A stretch of 64,000 bases of DNA from Acidobacteriota bacterium (GTDB lineage Bacteria > Acidobacteriota > Vicinamibacteria > Marinacidobacterales > Marinacidobacteraceae). The notes under the pieces are model-generated. The model saw only the letters and a list, made by a program, of their open reading frames with translations, made no database searches and was not told the origin of the DNA. The position numbers and the translations under genes are program-made. Within the stretch, counting starts at the first letter, position 1, and the number at the start of each line of letters is the position of its first letter. The stretch covers positions 24,245 through 88,244 of the forward strand of contig JAJEFG010000082.1 in the NCBI GenBank assembly GCA_022820545.1, read 5' to 3'. Shown here piece by piece: positions 17,421 to 25,757 of this stretch.

Positions 17421-19010
17421 TCAGTTCTCTCGTTCGCCCTCCCGCACCGTCGGGTACTCGATCCCGAGCTGCTCCAGATAGCTGTCATACCGCTCCGGGT
17501 CGTAGTAGAACGGCCGCATCGCCTCCCGGAAGGAATCCATCCGCTCCTTGTTGAGATGGATCGCCGGCGGGTCGTTCGGCCCGATCAGGGGGCTGTACTG
17601 GTGCTCCGCGGTCTGCTCGGCGAAGTAGTCCTTCGCCGCCGCCACCAGTGACGGGTCGAGGAACAGGTCCATCAGGGTCATCGCGATCACCCGCGCCCCG
17701 GCGGTCACGCCCTTGTGCGCGATCGGGGTCGCCATCGCCACCGCGTTCGCCCAGTGGTGGCCGGGGCCGCCCGGGATGTTGGACGGGTAGCGCATCGTGA
17801 CCGTCGGCACCTTCCATGAGATGTCCCCGATGTCGTCGGAGAAGCCGCCGAGCCGGGGCTCGGGCGCCGGGCCGCCGATCTGGCCGAGTTCCATCGCGAG
17901 GCCGCGTTCCTCGACGCCGAGCTCGCGCTGGAGACCCCGGGCGAGCGTCTGGTCCGCCTCGCTCCACTCGGGGAGACCCACCCGCTCGATGTTGGCCCAC
18001 AGCGCCTCGGCCACCGGCTTGTTGAAGTGGCGCGGATACGCGTGGCCCAGGATGCGCCAGGACGCCTTGGTGGAGGTCATCGCCGCCGCGGCCTCCGCCA
18101 TCGTGTTGCCGAGCTCGTAGAGCTCCTTCATGTGCGGCTGGTCGAGCTCACGGAAGTAGTACCAGACCGAAGCGAGCTGCGGCACCACGTTCGGCTGGTC
18201 GCCGCCGTTCGAGATCACGTAGTGCGAGCGGTGCGGGAGGCGCAGGTGCTCGCGCTTCACGTTCCAGGCCATGTTCATGATCTCGACCGCGTCGAGCGCG
18301 CTGCGTCCCCGCCACGGCGCGCCCGCGGAGTGCGCCGACTCGCCCTCGAAGGTGTATTCCACGGAGACGAGGCCGCTGCCCCGCCCCTGGCCCCAGCTCA
18401 CCCCGAAGTCGGAGGCGACGTGCGTGAAGATGTTGATGTCGATGTCGTCGAAGTGGCCGGCGCGGATGAACCACGCCTTGGTGGCGAGCAGTTCTTCCGC
18501 CACCCCCGGCCAGATCACGATGGTCCCGGGGATCCCCTCGCGCTCCATGACCTCCTTGGCGGCGAGCGCGCCGACGATGATCACCGCCTGCCCGGAGTTG
18601 TGGCCCTCGCCGTGGCCGGGAGCGCCCTCGACGAGCGGGTCGAAGTAGGCGACGCCGGGCTTCTGGGAAGCCTTCGGGATGCCGTCGATGTCGCTGCCGA
18701 GCGCGATCACCGGTGAACCCGACCCCCAGCGCGCCATCCAGGCGGTGGGGATGCCGGCGATGCCTTCCTCGATCTCGAAGCCGTTGTCGCGGAGGACGCC
18801 GGTGAGGTAGCGGGAGGTCTCGACCTCCTGGAAGCCGAGCTCGCCGAAGCTGAAGACGGAGTCCACGATGACCTGCGCCAGCTTGGCGCGCTCGGCGGCG
18901 CCCTGGTCGGCGACGGGGCGGAGGGTCTCGAGGTCCTGGGCGGCAGCGGGGGCGGTCAGGAGCGCGAGCGAGAGGGCGGCGAGAGCGGTGATTCTCGTGA
19001 GTGAGGACAT
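17421..19010 (-). CDS. Exported M20 amidohydrolase, AbgB-like
   Basis: A 529-aa enzyme with a cleavable signal peptide (ALAALSLALLTAPAAAQ). The mature part follows the aminobenzoyl-glutamate utilization protein B branch of the M20 metallopeptidase family: ALGSDIDGIPKASQKPG, GAPGHGEGHNSGQAVI, AGHFDDIDINIFTHVASDFG, a dimerisation region with ESAHSAGAPWRGRSALDAV, and C-terminal FSDDIGDISWKVPT and GPGHHWANA. These include the His/Asp/Glu positions expected for the di-metal centre. AbgB cleaves p-aminobenzoyl-glutamate in the cytoplasm of E. coli, while this one should be periplasmic and may cleave other amide-linked compounds. GGAGG lies eight bases before the ATG. It is last in a leftward run, and a double-hairpin repeat pair separates it from the DsbA gene. 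Confidence 0.85.
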   Translation of the reverse strand: MSSLTRITALAALSLALLTAPAAAQDLETLRPVADQGAAERAKLAQVIVDSVFSFGELGFQEVETSRYLTGVLRDNGFEIEEGIAGIPTAWMARWGSGSPVIALGSDIDGIPKASQKPGVAYFDPLVEGAPGHGEGHNSGQAVIIVGALAAKEVMEREGIPGTIVIWPGVAEELLATKAWFIRAGHFDDIDINIFTHVASDFGVSWGQGRGSGLVSVEYTFEGESAHSAGAPWRGRSALDAVEIMNMAWNVKREHLRLPHRSHYVISNGGDQPNVVPQLASVWYYFRELDQPHMKELYELGNTMAEAAAAMTSTKASWRILGHAYPRHFNKPVAEALWANIERVGLPEWSEADQTLARGLQRELGVEERGLAMELGQIGGPAPEPRLGGFSDDIGDISWKVPTVTMRYPSNIPGGPGHHWANAVAMATPIAHKGVTAGARVIAMTLMDLFLDPSLVAAAKDYFAEQTAEHQYSPLIGPNDPPAIHLNKERMDSFREAMRPFYYDPERYDSYLEQLGIEYPTVREGEREN

Positions 19011-19065
19011 AGGGGGAACCTCCCGTGGACGGCCCGGAGGCCGACTGGCGATTCTACGGGGAGGT

Positions 19066-19113
19066 TCCGCCCGCTGCGCGGGCGGGTGCCGGCTGAAGCC
19101 GGCGCTCCGAGCC
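19066..19113 (-). repeat. Double-hairpin repeat copy
   Basis: Stem one is CGCCCG (19068-19073) with CGGGCG (19079-19084). Stem two is GCCGGCT (19088-19094) with AGCCGGC (19097-19103), followed by GCTCCGAGCC. It lies 3' of the DsbA-like gene, next to a second copy. Confidence 0.75.
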
Positions 19114-19144
19114 GTACGTGCTTTGACGTGGAGTTGCGACGGGC

Positions 19145-19193
19145 GCGGCGCGGAGCGCCGCGGTGCCGGTCTGGAGACCGGCGTTCCAAGCCG
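19145..19193 (-). repeat. Double-hairpin repeat copy
   Basis: GCGGCGC (19145-19151) pairs with GCGCCGC (19155-19161); GCCGGTCT (19165-19172) pairs with AGACCGGC (19175-19182); the tail is GTTCCAAGCCGG. Nearly identical to the copy at 19988, and directly beside another copy at 19066. Confidence 0.8.
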
Positions 19194-19220
19194 GGGCGTT
19201 GCTTGCGCCGGGGACGGGGG

Positions 19221-19970
19221 TCAGTTGCCGCTGCGGGCCTGGGCGATGAGCTGCCGGAGGCGGGCGCCGTCCACCGCGCCGGGCACCAGCGTGTTCCCGA
19301 TCACGAAGGCCGGGGTGCCGTTGATCCCGAGCTCGCGGGCGAGACGCTGGGTGTCCTGCAGATAGGAAATGACCTCCGCGTCGGCCATGTCCTGCTGCAG
19401 GCGCGCCACGTCGAGCCCGGCCTGCCCCGCGATCTCCATCACCGACTCCTCGGTGAGGCGCTCGGGCGAGCCCATGAGCGCCTTGTGGAACTCCAGGTAC
19501 TTTCCCTGCTTCTGCGCCGCCATGGAGGCGAGCGCGGCGAAGGTCGAGACCTGTCCCAGTACCGGGAAGTCCTTCCACACGACCCGCAGTCCCGGGTCGG
19601 TCTCCAGCAGGTCCATGACCGGCTCGAGCGAGCGCTTGCAGTAGCCGCACTGGTAGTCGAAGAACTCGACGAGTGTCACGTCGCCGTCCGGGTTGCCGGA
19701 CACCGGCGACATCGGGTGGTCCTCAAGCGCCACGCGGTTCTTCACCAGCGCGTCGCGGGTCCGCGCCACCTGGTCGGCCTGGCGCCTCGCCTGGAGCGCG
19801 CGGATCGCCTCCTCGATGACCTCCGGGTGCTCGAGCAGGTACTCCCGGACGATCTTCCGCACGGCCTCCTCGTCCGGGGGCGGTTGCGGCGTGGGCTGCG
19901 CCTGGCCGCTGGCGGCGACCGCGGCGCAGAGGAGCGCCGCGGCCAGCGCGAGCGCCAGCTTGGACTTCAT
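19221..19970 (-). CDS. DsbA-family thiol:disulfide oxidoreductase (ScsC/Com1-like)
   Basis: The 249-aa protein has a signal peptide (about 1-24), an N-terminal helical extension containing KIVREYLLEHPEVIEEAIR, as in ScsC and Com1 proteins, and a thioredoxin-fold domain with the active site FFDYQCGYCK (Cys108, Cys111) and the cis-proline loop GINGTPAFVIG. It should act in the periplasm, forming or isomerising disulfides in exported proteins; the Asp-Tyr-Gln-Cys context and N-terminal extension favour the DsbG/ScsC side, but activity direction cannot be read from sequence. It stands alone in a leftward run, separated by repeat-bearing gaps from the M20 and S9 genes, which encode secreted proteins. 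Confidence 0.85.
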   Translation of the reverse strand: MKSKLALALAAALLCAAVAASGQAQPTPQPPPDEEAVRKIVREYLLEHPEVIEEAIRALQARRQADQVARTRDALVKNRVALEDHPMSPVSGNPDGDVTLVEFFDYQCGYCKRSLEPVMDLLETDPGLRVVWKDFPVLGQVSTFAALASMAAQKQGKYLEFHKALMGSPERLTEESVMEIAGQAGLDVARLQQDMADAEVISYLQDTQRLARELGINGTPAFVIGNTLVPGAVDGARLRQLIAQARSGN

Positions 19971-19987
19971 GTGCAGGGATTGTAGGT

Positions 19988-20037
19988 GCGCGGCGCGGAG
20001 CGCCGCGGTGCCGGTCTGGAGACCGGCGTTCCAAGCC
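19988..20037 (-). repeat. Double-hairpin repeat copy
   Basis: GCGGCGC (19990-19996) pairs with GCGCCGC (20000-20006); GCCGGTCT (20010-20017) pairs with AGACCGGC (20020-20027); tail GTTCCAAGCC. It lies between the stop of the S9 peptidase gene and the start of the DsbA gene. Confidence 0.8.
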
Positions 20038-20050
20038 GTTGCGCCACCCC

Positions 20051-22006
20051 TCAGTGGGAGACGCCCTCGAGTTCCTCGAGGTAACCGACGCCCGGCAGGT
20101 CAACGTCCTTTCCCAGGAGGTAGAAGTCGAAGAACGCCTTCATGTCGGCGAGCATCTCCACCCGGTTGTCGAAGCCCCGGACGTAGAAGTTCTCGCCGGG
20201 GTAGGCCTTGTAGCGGGCGGGCTTGTAGAGGCGCTGGAGTTCGCGGAAGAACTCGGTCATCTGCGGGGAGCCGGGATAGCGGCCCTCGCCGTGGAGGACG
20301 AAGACGGGCGCCTGCGCGCCGGCGAGGTGGTAGTAGGGGGAGTTCGCGAGGTAGCGGTCCCGGTGATCTTCGAGCCGGCCCATCTCCTTGCGGAGTTGCT
20401 GGAGGTGGCGGAACTCGCCGTCGTCGAAGAAGGTGACGCGGTCGCAGTAGCCGGAGGCGGCGATCACGGCCTGGAAGGTCTCGCCGCCGAAGCTCACCGC
20501 CGCGCACGACATGAACCCTCCGTAGCTGGTGCCGGTGGTCCCGATGCGCTCGGGGTGGACGAACGGGAGGGTCCGGAGGTAGTCGGCGGCGGCCACCGCG
20601 TCCGCGAAGTCGCACTTGCCCCAGCAGCCGTCGTTCGCCTCCTCGAACGCGCGGCCGTACCCGGAGCTGCCGCGGACGTTGGGCAGGAGGACCACGTAGC
20701 CGCGCTGCACGAAGAACTGGATGGCCGGCTCGAAGCTGTCCTCCCACTGCGACGTGGGTCCGCCGTGGGTCCAGACGATGGCGGGATGGCGGCCGTTCCC
20801 GTCACCCCATCCGGCGCCGGGCCGGTAGAGATACGAGGGGATTTCCAGGCCGTCCGCGCTCGAGAATGACACCTTCCCGGGCATGACCAGGCGACGTTCG
20901 ATCGCCTCCACCGGCGCCGAATCGGTCAGCCGGGACGACTTCCCCGCGGCGAGGTCGTGAACAAACAGGTCCCCGGGGCGGGTCGGCGTCTCGAGGGTGG
21001 TTGAGATGCGGCCGCCGTCCGGAGACCACTGGGGAGCTCCGACGATTCCGGACTCGGGCGCCGCGATGACTTGTGGCTCGCCGCCGCCCGCCGGCGCGAC
21101 CCGGAGCTGGTAGGTGCCCCCGTGGTTCTCGACGTACAGGAATCCGCCGCCGTCCGGGGACCAGGCGCCTTCCGTCTGGTCGGCTTCGGCCGCCGCCAGC
21201 GGCTTCGGTTCGCCTCCCGACCGGGGCACGGCCCAGTAGTTGATCCATCCGGAGCGGTAGGACGGAAAGACGACCGTGGCGCCGTCCGGGGAGACCAGGG
21301 GATAGCCGAACGTGCCGCCCTCGCCGTAGTCGAAGAAGTCCTCGTCACGCACGATGACCCGCTCTTCGCCGCCGCCAGCGAGGACCTCCACGATCGTGTG
21401 GTCCATCCATTCGCGATCGAGCCGGACGAACAGCACCGACTGGGAGTCGGGACCCCAGGCGGGATAGACCTCCAGCTCGGGCCCGTCGGTCAGCCGGCGG
21501 GCCTCCCCGGACGGGACCTCCACCGTCCACACGTCGTACTGCCCGTGGCGATTGCCGGCGAACGCGATCCGGCGCCCGTCCGGCGACCAGGAGTAGCCCT
21601 TGATCAGCCGCCCCCCGTTCCCGGTCAGGCGGAGCGCTTCGGCTCCCTCGACGGACCAGAGCCAGATCTCCGGCGTGCCGCTCCGGTCCGAGACGTAGGA
21701 GATCCAGCGGCCGTCCGGCGACCAGCGCGGCTCGGCCGACGCGAGGAAGTGACCGCTGCCTCCCGTGGACACCGGCAGTTCGCTGACCGCGCCGCCCTCG
21801 GCGCGGATGAGCCGCAGGTTCGCGCCGCCCAGGAGGATGCGGTCGCCGTCCGGGGCCCAGCGCGGCGTCTCGCCGCCCACGGATGAGGAGAGCGACAGGA
21901 GCGTCTCCACGGGGAGCGGTTCGGGGGCGTTCTGGGCGGCCGAGGGGGCGGCGAGGAGGGCGAACGAGAGGATGGAGAGGGCGCTGGTTCTCGTGACTGA
22001 CGGCAT
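20051..22006 (-). CDS. Exported S9-family peptidase-like protein (propeller + alpha/beta hydrolase)
   Basis: A 651-aa protein with signal peptide (ILSFALLAAPSAAQ), an N-terminal beta-propeller made of WSPDGR-type repeats (for example RWSPDGRWISYVSDRSG and SWSPDGRRIAFAGNRHG), and a C-terminal S9 hydrolase domain with the nucleophile motif GTSYGGF (Ser494). The usual catalytic Asp motif (HGxxDxxVP) is replaced by HGEGRYPGS and the usual GEGH histidine by YPGENFYVRG, so the classic triad looks incomplete. A paralog at 33262 shows the same changes. I infer a periplasmic peptidase-like or carboxylic-ester hydrolase, with activity uncertain. The gene starts with MPSVTRTSAL; the gap on each side carries a double-hairpin repeat. 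Confidence 0.8.
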   Translation of the reverse strand: MPSVTRTSALSILSFALLAAPSAAQNAPEPLPVETLLSLSSSVGGETPRWAPDGDRILLGGANLRLIRAEGGAVSELPVSTGGSGHFLASAEPRWSPDGRWISYVSDRSGTPEIWLWSVEGAEALRLTGNGGRLIKGYSWSPDGRRIAFAGNRHGQYDVWTVEVPSGEARRLTDGPELEVYPAWGPDSQSVLFVRLDREWMDHTIVEVLAGGGEERVIVRDEDFFDYGEGGTFGYPLVSPDGATVVFPSYRSGWINYWAVPRSGGEPKPLAAAEADQTEGAWSPDGGGFLYVENHGGTYQLRVAPAGGGEPQVIAAPESGIVGAPQWSPDGGRISTTLETPTRPGDLFVHDLAAGKSSRLTDSAPVEAIERRLVMPGKVSFSSADGLEIPSYLYRPGAGWGDGNGRHPAIVWTHGGPTSQWEDSFEPAIQFFVQRGYVVLLPNVRGSSGYGRAFEEANDGCWGKCDFADAVAAADYLRTLPFVHPERIGTTGTSYGGFMSCAAVSFGGETFQAVIAASGYCDRVTFFDDGEFRHLQQLRKEMGRLEDHRDRYLANSPYYHLAGAQAPVFVLHGEGRYPGSPQMTEFFRELQRLYKPARYKAYPGENFYVRGFDNRVEMLADMKAFFDFYLLGKDVDLPGVGYLEELEGVSH

Positions 22007-22097
22007 GGGGGACCTCCCGTTGGCGGTACGGTGGCGGGCAACCGATTCTATGGAGGGGGGACAGTGGTCGCACCGTCACGGGAAGGCAGCGCCGTGC

Positions 22098-22150
22098 GGT
22101 TTCGCGGCCCTCCCGGGCCGCGATGCCGGCCGGAGGCCGGCGCTCCGAGC
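22098..22150 (-). repeat. Double-hairpin repeat copy (GGCCGGC subtype)
   Basis: GCGGCCC (22104-22110) pairs with GGGCCGC (22115-22121); GCCGGCC (22125-22131) pairs with GGCCGGC (22135-22141); tail GCTCCGAGCC. On the other strand the stem is followed by GAAAC, as in the copies at 61921 and 63880. Confidence 0.8.
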
Positions 22151-22151
22151 C

Positions 22152-22991
22152 CTACCTGCGCTCCAGGACGCAGTACCGGTACAGCTTGAGCGTCTCGCGC
22201 CAGTCTTCGGGATAGGCCGCCACCATTTCGCCCAGCCCGAACTCCTCGGCCAGGTTGTCGAAGGAGCCGTCCTCGGCGACCCGGAACGGCGCCTGTTCCT
22301 CGAACACCTTGAGGTCGGCGAACCCGGTCGGGAAACTGGCGCCCATCGCGCGTTCCACGTCCTCGAGCCGGCGGCGGTCCTCCTCGTTCTCGAAGTCGCG
22401 GCTCTGCAGGTCGACGGCGAAGTAGTCGAAGGCGATGCGGAACGAGGTCATGGCCTCGGCGAGCCGGTTGAGGAACGGCAGGATGCTCTCGGGGGGCAGG
22501 TACATGGTGTTGCCCTCCCAGACCATCAGCGTCGGCGCGGCGCGGTCGAAGCCGAGATCGGCCAGGCCGTTCGGAACGTCGGCCTCGAGGTAGTTGGCGA
22601 AGAGGGACGGCGGTTGCTCGATCCCGTTCTCCGCCAGCGTCGCCCGCTTGAACTCCAGAACCGCCTGCTGGTCCAACTCGAAGAAACGGGCGTCCGAGTC
22701 GGCGAACAGATGGGCGCGCATGTCGAAGCCGCCGCCCAGCAGGACCACCTGCCGCGCCCCCGCCGCGATCCCGCGCTCGACGAACCGGGTGAAGTAGCGG
22801 GTGCGGAAGCGGACCATGCTGGTGGACGGCGGAAAGGCCGCGTCCAATTGCTCGGCGACCGCCCGTGCCCGGTCGTTCGAGAACCACCGGGCGTAGGGGT
22901 CGTCGAAGAGCGGTTGCGGCTTTTCGGACTCGCCGGCCCGGATGGCCGCGATGACGAAGGCGGTGGCGCCGATTTCGTTGATGTCGGTCAT
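22152..22991 (-). CDS. Class I SAM-dependent methyltransferase, TIGR00027/LCMT-like family
   Basis: The 279-aa protein has the family's N-terminal signature ATAFVIAAIRAGESEKP and DDPYARWF, the SAM-binding loop VVLLGGGFDMRAHL, and FELDQQAVLEFKRATL, followed by LMVWEGNTMYLPPE. This family (leucine carboxyl methyltransferase fold, mycobacterial and other 'putative SAM methyltransferases') has few characterised members and unknown natural substrates. It is cytoplasmic, without signal or membrane segments. It lies between SmpB and the S9 peptidase genes, with a double-hairpin repeat in each gap, so co-transcription is possible but nothing suggests a shared function. Confidence 0.85.
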   Translation of the reverse strand: MTDINEIGATAFVIAAIRAGESEKPQPLFDDPYARWFSNDRARAVAEQLDAAFPPSTSMVRFRTRYFTRFVERGIAAGARQVVLLGGGFDMRAHLFADSDARFFELDQQAVLEFKRATLAENGIEQPPSLFANYLEADVPNGLADLGFDRAAPTLMVWEGNTMYLPPESILPFLNRLAEAMTSFRIAFDYFAVDLQSRDFENEEDRRRLEDVERAMGASFPTGFADLKVFEEQAPFRVAEDGSFDNLAEEFGLGEMVAAYPEDWRETLKLYRYCVLERR

Positions 22992-22992
22992 G

Positions 22993-23045
22993 GCGGTTTC
23001 GCGGCCCTCCCTTGCCGCGGCGCCGGTCTGAAGACCGGCGGTCCC
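22993..23045 (-). repeat. Double-hairpin repeat copy
   Basis: GCCGGTCT (23022-23029) pairs with AGACCGGC (23032-23039). The first stem is weaker (GCGGC with GCCGC around CCTCCCTT). It lies between the stop of smpB and the start of the methyltransferase gene. Confidence 0.75.
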
Positions 23046-23052
23046 TGCGTCC

Positions 23053-23565
23053 CTAGCCGAGCGCTTCCCGCGCTTCGCGGTCGGCCTCGCGGCGGCGGAG
23101 GGTCTCGCGGCGGTCGCGGTTGCTCTTGCCCTTCGCGAGCGCCACCTGGACCTTGATCCAGCCGTTCCGGAGATGGATGCGGAGCGGCACCAGCGTCAGG
23201 CCCGCGGTGGTGAGCTTGCCGGCGATCCGCCGCATCTCGTCCTCGTGGAGCAGGAGCTTCCGGTTCCGCTCCGGATTCCCCTGTTCCGGCGGCGCGTTCA
23301 CGTAGGGCGCGATGTGGCAGTTCACGAGGAAGATCTCGCCGTTCCGCTCCCGGCCGTAGGCGTCCTTGAGGTTCGCCCCGCCGGCCCGGCACGACTTCAC
23401 CTCGGCGCCGGTGAGCGCGATGCCCGCCTCGAACTGCTCGAGGATCACGAAGTTCCGCCGCGCCCTCCGGTTCTCGGAGAGCACCTGCTCGTTGCGGAAG
23501 CCTCCCCCATGCGCTCCGGCGGAGCGCAGCCGGCGTTTCTTCCTGGCGGTCTTCTTTCGACTCAT
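23053..23565 (-). CDS. smpB: SsrA-binding protein SmpB
   Basis: The 170-aa product is SmpB, partner of tmRNA in rescuing stalled ribosomes. Diagnostic stretches are NRRARRNFVILEQFEAGIAL, TGAEVKSCRAGGANLKDAY, FLVNCHIAPY and RKLLLHEDEMRRI, ending in the basic tail KGKSNRDRRETLRRREADR that folds along the mRNA channel. An N-terminal basic extension (KKTARKKRRLRSAGAHGG) of about 25 residues precedes the conserved core; the length (usually about 150-160) is slightly above average. The tmRNA gene ssrA is not visible in the window. No ribosome site precedes the ATG; TAGACT ends seven bases upstream, compatible with a leaderless message. It diverges from the secretion cluster across 73 bp. Confidence 0.95.
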   Translation of the reverse strand: MSRKKTARKKRRLRSAGAHGGGFRNEQVLSENRRARRNFVILEQFEAGIALTGAEVKSCRAGGANLKDAYGRERNGEIFLVNCHIAPYVNAPPEQGNPERNRKLLLHEDEMRRIAGKLTTAGLTLVPLRIHLRNGWIKVQVALAKGKSNRDRRETLRRREADREAREALG

Positions 23566-23572
23566 GGAAACG

Positions 23573-23578
23573 AGTCTA
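23573..23578 (-). promoter_or_regulatory. Candidate -10 element (TAGACT) of smpB
   Basis: Leftward TAGACT lies seven bases before the smpB ATG, with no Shine-Dalgarno between. No good -35 hexamer is visible, so the assignment is weak on its own; the same geometry recurs at four other genes in the window. Confidence 0.3.
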
Positions 23579-23638
23579 GCGGTCGCATGCCGGAAACAGC
23601 ACGGGTGTCGCCCTCACGTTTACCATGCGGAAAACGAG

Positions 23639-24868
23639 ATGCCCGAATTCCTGTGCCAGGTCGGCGAACCCGCGGGCGACCTGCGGCGGCTCCGGCTGAC
23701 CGCCCGGGACGCCGACGCGGCCCGCCAGGAACTCCAGGAACAGGGACTGCACGTCTTCGCGGTCCGGCGCCTGTCCTCGTTCGCCGCGTTCGGCCGCCTC
23801 TTCGAGGGCCGAACGTCCTTCTGGCGCCGGCGTCCGGTCCGCAGCCGCGAGGTGCTGCTCTTCAACCAGGAGCTCGCCGCGCTGCTGCACGCCGGGCTGC
23901 CGCTCGCCGAGTCGCTCGGCATCATGGTCGAGCGCATGGAGAATCCGACCCTGCGGGAGGCGGTCCAGACCATCCTCTCCGAGGTCCGGTCCGGCGTGCC
24001 GATGAGCACCGCCGTCACCCGCTATCCCTTCTTCCCGTCGGTCTATCCGGCGTGCCTCCAGGCCGGCGAGACGAGCGGGGACCTCCCGGGGATGATCGTC
24101 CGGTTCACGGACGCCATGCGCGTCGCGGTGAAGGCGCGGTCGAGCCTGACCGCCGCCATGGTCTATCCCGCCTTCCTGCTGGCCGCGCTGCTCGGCACCG
24201 CCGCCTACCTCCTGCTCGGGGTGGTCCCGAACTTCGTCCCCTTCTTCGCCGGGTTCGGACAGGAACTGCCGCCCCTGACCACCGCGCTCCTCGGCGGCGC
24301 CGAGTTCGTCCGGACGCACCTGCTGTGGGTCGTCTCCGGCCTGCTGGCCGCGGTCCTGCTCTTCGCGGCCTGGTCCCGGACCGCCCGGGCAAAGCGCATC
24401 CGGGACCGCGCGGTCCTCCGCCTGCCGGCCATCGGCGAAGTGCTCCGGCTGTATGCGGTCTCCCAGTTCTCGCGGTCGCTCGGCACCCTGCTCGCCGGGG
24501 GGATGCCGCTCGTCAGCGCGATCCCGGTGGCGGGGCGCGCGGTGGGGAACCGCTATCTCCGGAGCGTGCTCGAGCCCACCGCCGCGGCCGTCCGCGAGGG
24601 CCGTTCCTTCGTCGAGACCCTGGCGGAGACCGGCGAGATCCCCGGCTTCGCGCTCCAGATGGTCCGGGTGGGCGAGGGCACCGGCGATCTCGCCCGGATG
24701 GTCTCCTCGGTGGCCGACTTCAACGACGAGGTGATCGAGAACCGGGTGACCGTGCTCCTCAGCCTCCTCACCCCGGTCGTGCTCCTCATCCTGGGCGGCT
24801 TCGTGGCGCTGGTCCTCCTCGCGATCTACCTGCCGCTCTTCAGCCTCGCGTCGGTTCCGCAGTTCTGA
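23639..24868 (+). CDS. Type II secretion / type IV pilus inner-membrane platform protein (GspF/PilC family)
   Basis: A 409-aa protein with two T2SF domains, the first around SREVLLFNQELAALLHAGLP and the second around LYAVSQFSRSLGTLLAGGMP, each followed by a hydrophobic span (AAMVYPAFLLAALLGTAAYL; LLSLLTPVVLLILGGFVALV). This is the polytopic platform protein that links the assembly ATPase to pseudopilin polymerisation. The ATG at 23639 gives the family's normal N terminus (MPEFLCQVGEP); the longer frame overlaps smpB on the other strand and was rejected. Its stop overlaps the next gene (TGATG). The E-type ATPase and secretin genes are not in the window, so the rest of the machine must be encoded elsewhere. 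Confidence 0.9.
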   Translation: MPEFLCQVGEPAGDLRRLRLTARDADAARQELQEQGLHVFAVRRLSSFAAFGRLFEGRTSFWRRRPVRSREVLLFNQELAALLHAGLPLAESLGIMVERMENPTLREAVQTILSEVRSGVPMSTAVTRYPFFPSVYPACLQAGETSGDLPGMIVRFTDAMRVAVKARSSLTAAMVYPAFLLAALLGTAAYLLLGVVPNFVPFFAGFGQELPPLTTALLGGAEFVRTHLLWVVSGLLAAVLLFAAWSRTARAKRIRDRAVLRLPAIGEVLRLYAVSQFSRSLGTLLAGGMPLVSAIPVAGRAVGNRYLRSVLEPTAAAVREGRSFVETLAETGEIPGFALQMVRVGEGTGDLARMVSSVADFNDEVIENRVTVLLSLLTPVVLLILGGFVALVLLAIYLPLFSLASVPQF

Positions 24869-25356
24869 TGCGCCTCTCCCGGCCCGCCGGCCAGCGGGGC
24901 TTCACCCTCATCGAGCTGGTGGTGGCCGCCGGAATCCTCGCGGTGCTGGCGATGGGGATCATCCCGGTGGCCAAGGTCGCCTCCGTCCGCGCCGACGAGA
25001 TCGAGCTGAGCCGCACCCTGCGGACCCTCCGGATGGCGATCGACGCCTACCACGAGGCCGCCGAAGCCGGCGAGATCGATCCGGACTTCATCGAGCCCGA
25101 CCACGAGAACTACCCGCCGGACCTGGACGCGCTGGTCGAAGGAGTGCCCGGTCCCCGGGGCCCGGACGGCCGCGCCCCCGTGCTCCGCTTCCTCCGGCGC
25201 CTCCCGGCGGACCCGATGACCGGACGCGCCGACTGGATGCTGCGCTCCTACCAGGACGATCCGGGACGCCTCTCCTGGGGCGGCCAGAACGTCTACGACG
25301 TCCGCTCCGCCTCCCCCCGCCGCGCCCTCGACGGCACGCTCTACCGGTCATGGTGA
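24868..25356 (+). CDS. Type II secretion pseudopilin, GspG-like
   Basis: The 162-aa protein has a short basic leader then the prepilin-peptidase site and hydrophobic helix QRGFTLIELVVAAGILAVLA (Gly at -1, Phe at +1, Glu at +5). The mature domain has a DPMTGRADWML motif as in GspG-type major pseudopilins of high-GC Gram-negatives. It starts within the stop of the platform gene (TGATG overlap) and its own end overlaps the next start by seven bases, so the four genes are translationally coupled. It should be processed by a prepilin peptidase and assembled into the periplasmic pseudopilus. Confidence 0.88.
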   Translation: MRLSRPAGQRGFTLIELVVAAGILAVLAMGIIPVAKVASVRADEIELSRTLRTLRMAIDAYHEAAEAGEIDPDFIEPDHENYPPDLDALVEGVPGPRGPDGRAPVLRFLRRLPADPMTGRADWMLRSYQDDPGRLSWGGQNVYDVRSASPRRALDGTLYRSW

Positions 25357-25757
25357 CGAGCCCCTCCCGCGCCGGCCGATCGGCCGGCTTCAGCTTCATC
25401 GAGATGGTGCTGGTGCTGCTGGTCCTCGGGATCCTCTTCGCGATCGCCGTGCCCCGCTACCAGGCGCAGATCGTGAGGGCGAAGGAAGCGGTGCTGGAGC
25501 ACAACCTAGCGACCATCCGGGAGCGGCTCGACCAGTACCGGGCCGACCACGACGAGTTCCCCGCGAACCTCGCCGATCTCGTCGTCTCGGGGTATCTCCG
25601 GGAGATCCCCGAGGACCCCATCACCCAGTCCATCCTCTGGGAGGAGGTGCGCGACGGCTACGACCCCATGTTCCCGGACGCACCGGCCGGGGTCTCCGAC
25701 GTCCGCAGCCGATCGGAGGAGATGGGCAGCGATGGACGGCCGTACCGTGAGTGGTAG
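25350..25757 (+). CDS. Type II secretion pseudopilin, GspG-like, second copy
   Basis: The 135-aa protein has the cleavage motif AGFSFIEMVLVLLVLGILFA (Gly -1, Phe +1, Glu +5) and a short soluble domain with YRADHDEFPANLADLVVSGY and a EDPITQSILWE segment that parallels the DPMTG motif of its neighbours. It resembles GspG in length and in the pattern 'helix, small domain, DPxT'. It overlaps the preceding gene by seven bases and the following gene by 26 bases. It probably forms the pseudopilus together with its neighbours; which of the two is the major subunit cannot be decided. Confidence 0.85.
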   Translation: MVTSPSRAGRSAGFSFIEMVLVLLVLGILFAIAVPRYQAQIVRAKEAVLEHNLATIRERLDQYRADHDEFPANLADLVVSGYLREIPEDPITQSILWEEVRDGYDPMFPDAPAGVSDVRSRSEEMGSDGRPYREW

